From Roseithermus sacchariphilus (GTDB lineage: Bacteria > Bacteroidota > Rhodothermia > Rhodothermales > MEBIC09517): a DNA stretch of 64,000 nt. The notes under the pieces were generated by a model. That model saw only the letters and a program-made list of their open reading frames with translations. It had not been told where the DNA came from and did no database searches. Where the stretch lies: positions 4,202,449-4,266,448 of the forward strand of contig CP030158.1 in NCBI GenBank assembly GCA_003285105.1. Reading direction: 5' to 3'. The position numbers and the translations under genes were made by a program. Each line of letters begins with the position of its first letter. Position 1 is the first letter of the stretch. This document shows, one piece after another, positions 17,197 through 24,670 of this stretch.

Positions 17197-18366
17197 ATGC
17201 ATGGTATGCGCCACCAATGGGGGCCGCTGACTCCGGCTCTCATGGCCGGTCTTCTTCTGCTGGGCGGCTGCAGCCCCGAGCCCCAGACCCATGAATCCGG
17301 CATTGCCCCGGACACGTCGGTGACGTCGGCTGCGCTCGTCGTCACCGACGTGTCCGGGCGCGAGGTGGTGCTCGCCGGACCGGCCCGGCGCGTGTTGCTG
17401 GGTGAAAGTCGCCTGCTGCTGGCGCTCTCGATCGTGCACCCTCACCCGGTCGACGTCATCGCCGGATGGCAGGGAGATCTGGCCCGGCTCGACCCAGTCA
17501 CCTATGAGCGCTATCGAGCGGCCTACCCACGCCTCGACAGCATCCCTGTCGTCGGGCTCATCGGTGAAGAGTCCTTCTCCATCGAAAAGGCCCTTGCTAC
17601 TGAACCCGACGTGGCGATCCTGAGCGGGGGGCATGGTCCGTCCGAAGCATCGGTCACGCTGATTCGCCAGTTGGAAGCGGCCGGTATCCCGGTCGTCATC
17701 ATCGACTTCAACACGCACCCGCTCCAGCATACGCTCCCGAGTATTCGACTGCTTGGCGCGGTGCTGGGGCAGGAAGAACGGGCCAACGCCTACGCCGCGT
17801 TTTACGAGGAGCGCATGAACCGCATCAAGGAACGCCTTGACCACACCCCGGGCGAGCGGCCCTCCGTCTTGATGCACATGCATGCGGGCGCCTGGGAATG
17901 CTGCCGGTCCCCCGGTTCGGGCAACCTGGGTGAACTGATTACCTTTGCAGGAGGGCGAAACATCGCAGCAGATGTGATCCCGGGCGCGCTGGGCTTACTC
18001 AACCCCGAATATATCCTCAGCCAGAACCCGGAGGTCTACATCGGAACGGGCATGCCCGGAAGGAGCCACCAGGGGGGGCTGGAGTTGGGCACGGGAGTCT
18101 CCCCAGAGACCGCACGCACCAGCCTTCAGAACGTCATCCGGCAACCTGAACTCGCAGAACTGTCCGCCGTGTTCAACGGTCGCGTGTACGGACTCTGGCA
18201 CAACTTCTACACGTTGCCCGTGAACGTGCTGGCTGCGGAAGCCATGGCCCGCTGGTTTCATCCGGATCTGTTTGCGGACGTGGACCCGGCAGCGACGTTG
18301 AAGGAGATCAATGAGCGCTTCCTGAGGGTCCCCCTGGAAGGCACGTTCTGGATCGGACTCGAGTAA
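17197..18366 (+). CDS. Iron-complex ABC transporter substrate-binding lipoprotein
   Basis: A 389-residue TroA/FecB-type periplasmic binding protein. The signal ends in a lipobox (LLLLGGC), so it is lipid-anchored. The two-lobe fold is recognisable: TDVSGREVVLAGPARRVLL near the start, AGWQGDLARLDPVTYERYR, FSIEKALATEPDVAILSGG and a C-terminal ALYG-like GRVYGLWHNFYTLPVNVLAAEAMARWFHP. This last block is shared with siderophore-binding proteins linked to proteobacterial TonB receptors. It shuttles the chelate from receptor to permease. A Cys pair (WECCRSPGSG) in lobe 2 is unusual. Confidence 0.85.
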   Translation: MHGMRHQWGPLTPALMAGLLLLGGCSPEPQTHESGIAPDTSVTSAALVVTDVSGREVVLAGPARRVLLGESRLLLALSIVHPHPVDVIAGWQGDLARLDPVTYERYRAAYPRLDSIPVVGLIGEESFSIEKALATEPDVAILSGGHGPSEASVTLIRQLEAAGIPVVIIDFNTHPLQHTLPSIRLLGAVLGQEERANAYAAFYEERMNRIKERLDHTPGERPSVLMHMHAGAWECCRSPGSGNLGELITFAGGRNIAADVIPGALGLLNPEYILSQNPEVYIGTGMPGRSHQGGLELGTGVSPETARTSLQNVIRQPELAELSAVFNGRVYGLWHNFYTLPVNVLAAEAMARWFHPDLFADVDPAATLKEINERFLRVPLEGTFWIGLE

Positions 18367-18426
18367 GCCTCGATCACACCCGCTACGCGTTCGCTGGCCC
18401 CTGCGTGCTCACTGCTCCGCCTCGAC

Positions 18427-19536
18427 ATGCCTGCCGACGACCCGATCAGCGTCTCCGAGGATCATCGCATCACACGCCTCGCCCCCCCTGCCCCCTCGAT
18501 GCCCGACGTGCTGACGGCCTACGCACAGGCCATGCGCCGTCGTGTTCTGGTCGTCGCGCTCCTGAGCGTGGGATGCCTTCTCACTTTTGGCCTCGACCTC
18601 CTGATCGGTCCGTCGGAACTCGCCCCGAGGCTGGCTCTGCAGGGGCTTTTCGAACCGGAAACACTCAGCCGCCCTCAGGCCATCATCATCTGGGAAGTGC
18701 GGCTGCCCACAGCGCTCATGGCCTTGCTCGTAGGGGCTGCGCTTTCGCTGGCCGGCGCCGAAATGCAAACGATTCTCAACAACCCGCTGGCGAGCCCGTT
18801 CACGCTCGGCATCTCGGAAGCCGCCTCCCTGGGAGCTGCCCTCGCCATCATGCTGGGCATCGCGATACCGGGCCTGGCAAGCACCTGGCTCGTGCCGATC
18901 AACGCGTTTCTGTTCGCCTTCGGGGCCGTACTGCTGCTACAGATGCTAGCACGCGTACATGACGCGAGCGCGCATACCCTGATCCTCTTCGGCATTGCGC
19001 TCGTCTTTCTGTTCGATGCCCTCGTCGCCCTCATCCAGTTCGTGGCCAGCGCCGAAGCATTGCAGCAGTTCGTATTCTGGACCCTGGGAAACCTCTCGCG
19101 GGGAGGCTGGGACGGCGTACGTGTCCTGTCGCCTCTTCTGGCCTGCATCGTTCCGTTCTCGCTGGCCGGAGCCTGGCAGATGACGGCCCTGCGCCTGGGC
19201 GAGGACCGTGCACGTAGCTTCGGGGTCAACATCCGGCGCGTCCGCTTCATGAGCCTCGTACGCGTGAGCCTGCTTGCATCGGGCGCAGTGGCCTTCGTGG
19301 GTACCATTGCTTTCGTGGGGCTGGTCGGCCCCCACATCGCCCGGATGCTCATCGGAGAAGACCACCGATTCTTTCTACCGGCGAGCCTGCTGACGGGCGC
19401 ACTCGTCCTATCCCTCGCCTCGATCACCAGCAAACTGATCATCCCAGGCGTGTTGATCCCGGTCGGTCTGGTGACGTCACTGATCGGCGTGCCCGTCTTT
19501 CTCATCCTCGTCCTGCGCAAACGGCGAGCCCTATGA
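18427..19536 (+). CDS. FecCD-family ABC transporter permease
   Basis: A 369-residue inner-membrane permease of the BtuC/FhuB/FecD family with about ten hydrophobic helices. Diagnostic stretches are WEVRLPTALMALLVGAALSLAGAEMQTILNNPLASPFTLGIS near residues 78-120 and the ATPase-coupling region VAFVGTIAFVGLVGPHIARMLIGEDHR. A 45-residue hydrophilic N-terminal extension precedes the first helix. One permease gene suggests a homodimer. Its stop overlaps the ATPase start (ATGA), indicating translational coupling. Confidence 0.92.
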   Translation: MPADDPISVSEDHRITRLAPPAPSMPDVLTAYAQAMRRRVLVVALLSVGCLLTFGLDLLIGPSELAPRLALQGLFEPETLSRPQAIIIWEVRLPTALMALLVGAALSLAGAEMQTILNNPLASPFTLGISEAASLGAALAIMLGIAIPGLASTWLVPINAFLFAFGAVLLLQMLARVHDASAHTLILFGIALVFLFDALVALIQFVASAEALQQFVFWTLGNLSRGGWDGVRVLSPLLACIVPFSLAGAWQMTALRLGEDRARSFGVNIRRVRFMSLVRVSLLASGAVAFVGTIAFVGLVGPHIARMLIGEDHRFFLPASLLTGALVLSLASITSKLIIPGVLIPVGLVTSLIGVPVFLILVLRKRRAL

Positions 19537-20369
19537 GCACAGAGTGTACCCTGGACGCGCCGACCCTCGCCATCGAGCGTCTAACGGTCGGGTATGGGAA
19601 CACGCCCGTCATCGAGCACCTGACGCTCGACCCGATCGAGGCGGGATATGTCGTCGCGCTGGTCGGCCCGAACGCAGCCGGGAAATCGACGCTGCTCCGG
19701 GCGCTGGCCGGGTTGATTCCGGCAGTCGGACGGGTAACCCTGGGAGGGCGCGACCTGCTGAGCATGTCGCTTCCTGAGCGTGCCACACACGTTGCCTTCA
19801 TGCCCCAGACTCTACCACAGGGAGTTGCGCTGACCGTATTCGAATCCGTTCTGAGTGCGTTGAAGGCCTCGCCGCTTCACGAAAACCATCCTACGGACTC
19901 CCGCCGCCTGCGGCACCATGCCGTGCATACGCTCGAACGCGTAGGCATTGAACATCTAGCACTCGTGCCCCTCGATCATCTATCGGGCGGACAGCGCCAG
20001 CTCGTTGCCCTAGCTCAGACGCTCGCGCGTGATCCCGTCTTGATGCTGCTCGACGAACCGACGAGCGCCCTTGACCTGTTGCACCAGGTGAGCGTCCTGC
20101 AACTGGTTCGGTCCCTGGCTCGGGACGGGCGCATCGTCGTGCTGGTGCTGCATGATTTGAACCTGGCAGCCCGATGGGCCGACCACGTCATTGTGCTGCA
20201 TCAGGGCACCCTGTTTACGGCCGGCCCCCCGGAGGAAGCCATTACCCCCCGGGTCCTGAGCCGCGTATATGGCGTATCCGCTCGCGTCGAACGGTGCTCC
20301 GGGCACTTCCTGCAAGTGATGGTTGATGGTCCTCTGGACCCTCCGCTTCACCCATCCCGTCGCGTCTGA
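19533..20369 (+). CDS. ABC transporter ATP-binding protein, iron-siderophore type
   Basis: A 278-residue ATPase powering the FecCD permease. It has Walker A GPNAAGKST, Q-loop MPQTLPQG, signature LSGGQRQLVALAQTLARDP, Walker B VLMLLDEP, D-loop SALD and the switch His in VLHDLNLAARWAD. Sequence after the switch (HQGTLFTAGPPEEAITPRVLSRVYGV) is typical of FecE/FhuC/BtuD subunits. It starts inside the permease stop codon. The Walker A has Ala-Ala where many relatives have Gly-Ser; this is tolerated in FecE-type proteins. Confidence 0.93.
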   Translation: MSTECTLDAPTLAIERLTVGYGNTPVIEHLTLDPIEAGYVVALVGPNAAGKSTLLRALAGLIPAVGRVTLGGRDLLSMSLPERATHVAFMPQTLPQGVALTVFESVLSALKASPLHENHPTDSRRLRHHAVHTLERVGIEHLALVPLDHLSGGQRQLVALAQTLARDPVLMLLDEPTSALDLLHQVSVLQLVRSLARDGRIVVLVLHDLNLAARWADHVIVLHQGTLFTAGPPEEAITPRVLSRVYGVSARVERCSGHFLQVMVDGPLDPPLHPSRRV

Positions 20370-20402
20370 CGTGCTTCATCACAAATCACTCACGTATATG
20401 CC

Positions 20403-20711
20403 ATGCCCGTGTATATCTCCGAATCACACGTCAAAACGGCCACCCCGTCCCGTTACATCAAGCGTCTGTGCAAGCACTTCGCCCACAAGGTCCCGGCTAC
20501 CTACACGGACGATTATGGACGTGCCGATTTTCCCTTCGGGGTCTGTATGATGCGAGCCTCGGACGGCCTCCTCGTATTGCACGGCGAGGCGGACACCAGA
20601 GCCGCCCTCGATCGCCTCGAATGGGTGGTCACGACACACCTCGAAGGGTTCGCCCGGCATGAATCGCTGGACATCCAATGGACCCCGATCCAGCCGCAGG
20701 AAGCGCCCTGA
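20403..20711 (+). CDS. DUF2218 family protein
   Basis: A 102-residue cytoplasmic protein matching the DUF2218 pattern: SRYIKRLCKHFAHKVPATY, a GRADFPFG turn, and a C-terminal ALDRLEWVVTTHLEGFARHE helix. The family is commonly found beside siderophore uptake or reduction genes in other bacteria, and this is the fifth gene of such an operon. A role in intracellular handling of the imported complex is inferred only. Conserved His, Cys and Asp residues (CKHFAHK) could bind metal. The 14-bp repeat array begins 28 bases after its stop. Confidence 0.8.
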   Translation: MPVYISESHVKTATPSRYIKRLCKHFAHKVPATYTDDYGRADFPFGVCMMRASDGLLVLHGEADTRAALDRLEWVVTTHLEGFARHESLDIQWTPIQPQEAP

Positions 20712-20739
20712 TTCCCGCCCCGTTTGTCGTGATACCTTG

Positions 20740-21047
20740 CCTCTGGCGGATGGCCTCTGGCAGATCGCCTCTGGCGGATGGCCTCTGGCGGATGGCCTCT
20801 GGCGGATCGCCTCTGCCGAATCGCCTCTGGCGGATCGCCTCTGGCGGATCGCCTCTGGCGGATCGCCTCTGGCGGATCGCCTCTGGCGGATCGCCTCTGG
20901 CGGATCGCCTCTGGCGGATCGCCTCTGGCGGATCGCCTCTGGCGGATCGCCTCTGGCGGATCGCCTCTGGCGGATCGCCTCTGGCGGATCGCCTCTGGCG
21001 GATCGCCTCTGGCGGATCGCCTCTGGCGGATGACCTCTGGCGGATGG
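20740..21047. repeat. Tandem array, 22 copies of a 14-bp unit
   Basis: The unit is CCTCTGGCGGATCG. Copies 7-20 are identical, while copies 1-6 and 21-22 carry substitutions (GG or GA at the end, CAGATCG, CCGAATCG). This edge-degenerate pattern is typical of arrays expanded by unequal exchange or slippage. Each junction contains GGCG-GAT-CGCC, a small inverted repeat. It lies between the DUF2218 gene and the GH3 lipoprotein gene. Because 14 is not a multiple of 3 and the unit has no stop, several frames stay open; none has codon evidence of being a gene. The remaining 166 bases to 21213 hold no recognised gene. Confidence 0.95.
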
Positions 21048-21213
21048 CGTCTCGGCACTTGCCCATCGACCATCAGAGCTCGCCTCTGCGCCGTAACTTC
21101 ATGCCGACTCTTCGGCGGGCGGGCGACACTTTGGGAAGGCCGCGTTATCTTTCCCTCTGCGCCGGCCTCGCCGGCACGCAGGCTCCTCGTCGTCCGTTCC
21201 GGTTGCTGCCCCC

Positions 21214-24135
21214 ATGTCGTTGCCTCGCCCACGCACCGCGCTCTTTCTGCTGGTCCCCCTCACCATCATCGGCTGCTCGCTACTCGGGATGCGGGCCTCC
21301 GCCCCGGAGCCGCCGCCGGAGGACTTCTGGGACGCCTCCAGCGCCTGGACCGCTCGCACGCTGGAGACGATGACGCTGGAGCAGAAGGTCTCTCAGCTCT
21401 TTGCCACCCGCGCCTACGGGTACTATACCAGCCAGGACGACCCCGCCTACCGCAGGCTCGTGGACCTCGTCGAGCGGTTCGAGATCGGGGGCGTGATCTT
21501 CTTCCAGGGCGAACCCGTCGCCCAGGCGCTCCTGGCCAACGACCTGCAGCGCCGCGCCCGGGTGCCGCTGCTGATCTCGCAGGACATGGAGTGGGGCCCC
21601 GGCATGCGCGTCGAGCGGACGACCACCTTCCCCCGCACGATGGCCACCGGCGCCACGCGCAACCCCGACTATGCCTACACCGTCGGCTACGTGACGGCCC
21701 GCGAGGCCCGCGCCCTCGGCACCCACCACGTCTATGCCCCCGTCGCCGACGTCAACAACAACCCGCTCAACCCGATCATCAACGTCCGCTCCTTCGGTGA
21801 GGACCCCGTGCTCGTGGCGGACATGGTGACGGCCTTCGTGCGCGGCATGCAGGACGGGGGGGTGATGGCGACGGTCAAGCACTTCCCCGGCCACGGCGAC
21901 ACGGACGTGGATTCGCACCTCGACCTCCCGGTCATTCCCTACGACCGCACCCGGCTCGATTCGCTCGAACTCGTCCCCTTCCGGGCGGCCATTCGTGGCG
22001 GGGTGATGAGCGTGATGACGGCGCATCTGGCCTTCCCCCGGATCGAGGAGGACCCCAACGTACCCGGCACCCTCTCGCCGCGCATCACGACGGACCTGCT
22101 GCGCCGGGACCTCGGCTTCCGGGGGCTGGTGGTGACCGACGGCCTGGAGATGCAGGGCGTCACGAAGCACTTCGGCGTGGGCGAGGCGGCCGTCCGCGCG
22201 CTGGAGGCCGGTGCCGACGTGCTGCTGCTCTCGACGGACGAGTACGCCGCCCGGGCCGCCGTGCTGGAAGCCATCCGCACCGGCCGGCTGAGCGAGGCAC
22301 GCATCGACCGCTCGGTGCACCGCATCCTGCGAGCCAAGGAATGGGTCGGCCTGCCGGAGCAGCGCGCCGTGGACCTCTATGCCATCGGCCGGCACGTGCA
22401 CACCGCTTACCATCAGGCCCTCACCGAGGTCGTCGCCCGCGCCTCGCTGACGCTGCTGCGCAACGAGGGCGACCTGCTCCCGCTGCTGAACGCGCCGCGC
22501 CTCTTCAGCGTGACCCTGAGCGACAGCGACGACCCCTCCACCGGGCAGGCGTTCCTGCGGCAGCTCCGCGCCCACGGCACGATGCGCAGCCTCCAGACGC
22601 GCCTGCTGGACCGCCGCTCGGACGAGGACGACGCGGAGGCCGTCCTGAACGCCGTCGCCGGCAGTAGCGCCGACGTCGTGCTCGTGCCGACCTACCTCTA
22701 CGTGCGCGACAGCAGCGGCCGCATCGGGCTCTCGGACGAGCACCGGCGGTTCCTGGACCGGCTGATCGCGCTGGGCAAGCCGGTGGTCGTGATCTCCTTC
22801 GGCAACCCCTACATGGTGATCGGGCTGGCGCGGCAGCCGGCGGTCTACCTGGCTGCCTACGGAGCCAGCGAGGCCTCGCAGAAGGCCGCCGCCCAGGCCC
22901 TCTTCGGGCAGGCCCGCATCGACGGCCGGCTGCCCATCACCATCCCCGGCGTCCATGCCTTCGGCGAGGGGCTAACGATCGAGCAGGCCACGCTGCGACG
23001 CGGCTTCCCCGAGGAGGTCGGCCTGCGCTCCCACGCGCTGCTGCGCATCGACTCGCTGCTGCGCGCGGCCATCGACGAGCGGGCCTTCCCCGGCGCGGCG
23101 GTGGCCGTCGGACGCGCCGGCGTGCTGGCCAAGCTCGACGGCTATGGCTACCTCACCTACGACTCCGAAACCCCCGTCACCCCGCGCACCCTCTTCGACC
23201 TGGCCTCGCTGACGAAGGTCGTCGCCACGACGACCGCTGCCATGAAGCTCTACGAGGAGGGCCGCCTCGACCTGGACGCGCCGGTCGTCCGCTACCTGCC
23301 GGCCTTCGGCGCAAACGGCAAGGACCGCATCACCATCCGCCAGCTCCTCACCCACACCAGCGGCCTCGTCCCCTTCCGCCCCTTCCACACGCTCGGCCTC
23401 ACCACGCGAGACGCCGTCATCCAGGCGATCCTGAACGAGACGCCGGTCTATGAGCCGGGCACGGACATGCGCTACAGCGACCTGGGCATGATCACGCTGG
23501 CGCTCGTCATCGAACGCATCACCGGGCAGGACTTCGCCACGTACGTCAGGGAGGCGGTCTTCGAACCGCTGGGCATGACACACACCGGCTTTCGCCCGGT
23601 CGGGCAGACGGACGCGAGCGTCGTGCCGACGGAATACGACAACGGCTTCCGCAAGCGGCTCATCCAGGGGGAAGTGCACGACGAAACGGCCTGGATCCTG
23701 GGCGGGACGGCCGGCCACGCCGGGCTCTTTTCCACGGCCGAAGACCTGGCGCGCTTCGCCCACATGCTGGTCAACGAGGGCCGGGTCAACGGGCAGGCGT
23801 TCCTCCAACCCGAGACGATCCGGCTCTTCACCACACCCGTGGCCCCCGGCGTGCACACCCGGGCGCTGGGCTGGGACACCCGCAGCCCCGAGGGCTATTC
23901 CTCGGCCGGGCAATACTTCGGGCCGCGTAGCTTCGGCCATACCGGCTTCACCGGCACCTCGCTCTGGATCGACCCGGACCAGCAGCTCTATGTCATCCTG
24001 CTGACCAACCGCGTCTACCCCACCCGCGAAAACCGCGCCCACATCGCCATCCGCCCGCAGGTGGCCGACTTCGCCTACGAGGCCATCGCCGGGCCGCCCG
24101 CGCCGCTGCTGCCCGGGCACGCCTCGGCGGAGTGA
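21214..24135 (+). CDS. Lipoprotein fusing GH3 beta-N-acetylhexosaminidase and serine beta-lactamase-like domain
   Basis: A 973-residue protein with a lipobox (IIGC) near residue 20. Residues 45-390 form a GH3 catalytic domain: KHFPGHGDTDVDSHLDLP supplies the His-Asp pair of NagZ-type enzymes, and VVTDGLEMQGV holds the nucleophile Asp309. A GH3 C-terminal-like domain follows to about 590. Residues 600-960 are a class C beta-lactamase/DD-peptidase-like domain with SLTK (Ser665, Lys668), Tyr754-Ser-Asp in place of YxN, and His909-Thr-Gly in place of KTG. It likely acts on peptidoglycan fragments or other amino-sugar polymers in the envelope. This fusion is known in Bacteroidota. Confidence 0.88.
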   Translation: MSLPRPRTALFLLVPLTIIGCSLLGMRASAPEPPPEDFWDASSAWTARTLETMTLEQKVSQLFATRAYGYYTSQDDPAYRRLVDLVERFEIGGVIFFQGEPVAQALLANDLQRRARVPLLISQDMEWGPGMRVERTTTFPRTMATGATRNPDYAYTVGYVTAREARALGTHHVYAPVADVNNNPLNPIINVRSFGEDPVLVADMVTAFVRGMQDGGVMATVKHFPGHGDTDVDSHLDLPVIPYDRTRLDSLELVPFRAAIRGGVMSVMTAHLAFPRIEEDPNVPGTLSPRITTDLLRRDLGFRGLVVTDGLEMQGVTKHFGVGEAAVRALEAGADVLLLSTDEYAARAAVLEAIRTGRLSEARIDRSVHRILRAKEWVGLPEQRAVDLYAIGRHVHTAYHQALTEVVARASLTLLRNEGDLLPLLNAPRLFSVTLSDSDDPSTGQAFLRQLRAHGTMRSLQTRLLDRRSDEDDAEAVLNAVAGSSADVVLVPTYLYVRDSSGRIGLSDEHRRFLDRLIALGKPVVVISFGNPYMVIGLARQPAVYLAAYGASEASQKAAAQALFGQARIDGRLPITIPGVHAFGEGLTIEQATLRRGFPEEVGLRSHALLRIDSLLRAAIDERAFPGAAVAVGRAGVLAKLDGYGYLTYDSETPVTPRTLFDLASLTKVVATTTAAMKLYEEGRLDLDAPVVRYLPAFGANGKDRITIRQLLTHTSGLVPFRPFHTLGLTTRDAVIQAILNETPVYEPGTDMRYSDLGMITLALVIERITGQDFATYVREAVFEPLGMTHTGFRPVGQTDASVVPTEYDNGFRKRLIQGEVHDETAWILGGTAGHAGLFSTAEDLARFAHMLVNEGRVNGQAFLQPETIRLFTTPVAPGVHTRALGWDTRSPEGYSSAGQYFGPRSFGHTGFTGTSLWIDPDQQLYVILLTNRVYPTRENRAHIAIRPQVADFAYEAIAGPPAPLLPGHASAE

Positions 24136-24151
24136 TGAGAAGGGCGACGTT

Positions 24152-24199
24152 CGAAGGGCGGAAGGGAAAACGCGTCGATAGACCGCCCTTCCCCCTTCG
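24152..24199. repeat. Dispersed hairpin element, copy A
   Basis: An inverted repeat starting 17 bases after the GH3 stop. CGAAGGG-C-GGAAGGG (24152-24166) pairs with CCCTTCC-CCCTTCG (24186-24199), 14 bp with one bulged C. There is no T-run. Its first 31 bases match 24 of 31 bases of the element at 30031. Confidence 0.6.
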
Positions 24200-24293
24200 G
24201 AACATTCTTTGCCACGGGGGCTACACGGAGCGCTTCTGACAGATCGTCAGGATGCGCCTGGTTTGCCCTGCATCAACCTGCTTCATACGAACC

Positions 24294-24584
24294 ATGCCGA
24301 CGTATGTGTATCGCCGGGAGGACGGCACCAAGTTCGAGATCGAACAGCGCATCACGGATGCGCCGCTGGAAACCTGCCCGATGACCGGGCAGCGCGTCAC
24401 CCGGGTCATCAGCGGCAGTGCCGGCCTCGTCTTCAAAGGCAGCGGCTTCTATCTGACCGACTACGCGCGCAACGGCAATGGCAACGGCAAGTCGGCCTCA
24501 TCGGACGCAGCCGAAACGAGCACGAAGAGCGAAAACAAGACGTCCGCCTCCAGCACGGCCGGCACCGCTTCGAGCACCGACTGA
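24294..24584 (+). CDS. FmdB-like small protein lacking the zinc-ribbon cysteines
   Basis: A 96-residue protein aligned by eye with FmdB-family regulators: MPTYVYRREDG at the start, CPMTGQRVTRVISG, then GLVFKGSGFYLTDYARN. In typical members two CxxC pairs form a zinc ribbon. Here the first pair is absent and the second is reduced to a single Cys, so metal binding is doubtful. The C-terminal 35 residues are Ser/Thr/Asn-rich and probably disordered. ATG 24294 gives the conserved N-terminus directly. A strong terminator follows. Function is unknown. Confidence 0.75.
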   Translation: MPTYVYRREDGTKFEIEQRITDAPLETCPMTGQRVTRVISGSAGLVFKGSGFYLTDYARNGNGNGKSASSDAAETSTKSENKTSASSTAGTASSTD

Positions 24585-24609
24585 TCGCGGCACGGCCGTT
24601 TCCTTTCCG

Positions 24610-24643
24610 CACCGATGCCTCTCCCGGCGTCGGTGTTTTTTTT
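24610..24643 (+). terminator. Rho-independent terminator after the FmdB-like gene
   Basis: Stem CACCGATGCC (24610-24619) pairs with GGCGTCGGTG (24626-24635), with one T-G wobble and a 6-base loop, followed by eight T. It begins 26 bases after the stop codon. Confidence 0.9.
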
Positions 24644-24670
24644 GCCCGAGGCCGCCCGCCACCGACCGGT

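Noticed and set aside
20740-21047. CRISPR array or plasmid iterons
   Set aside because: There are no spacers between units and no Cas genes, and no replication initiator gene is nearby.
20659-21066. Repeat protein encoded by the 14-bp array (SPLADRLWRIASGG-type peptide)
   Set aside because: Several frames on both strands stay open because the unit has no stop, none has a convincing start, and frame choice is arbitrary. The array is treated as non-coding.
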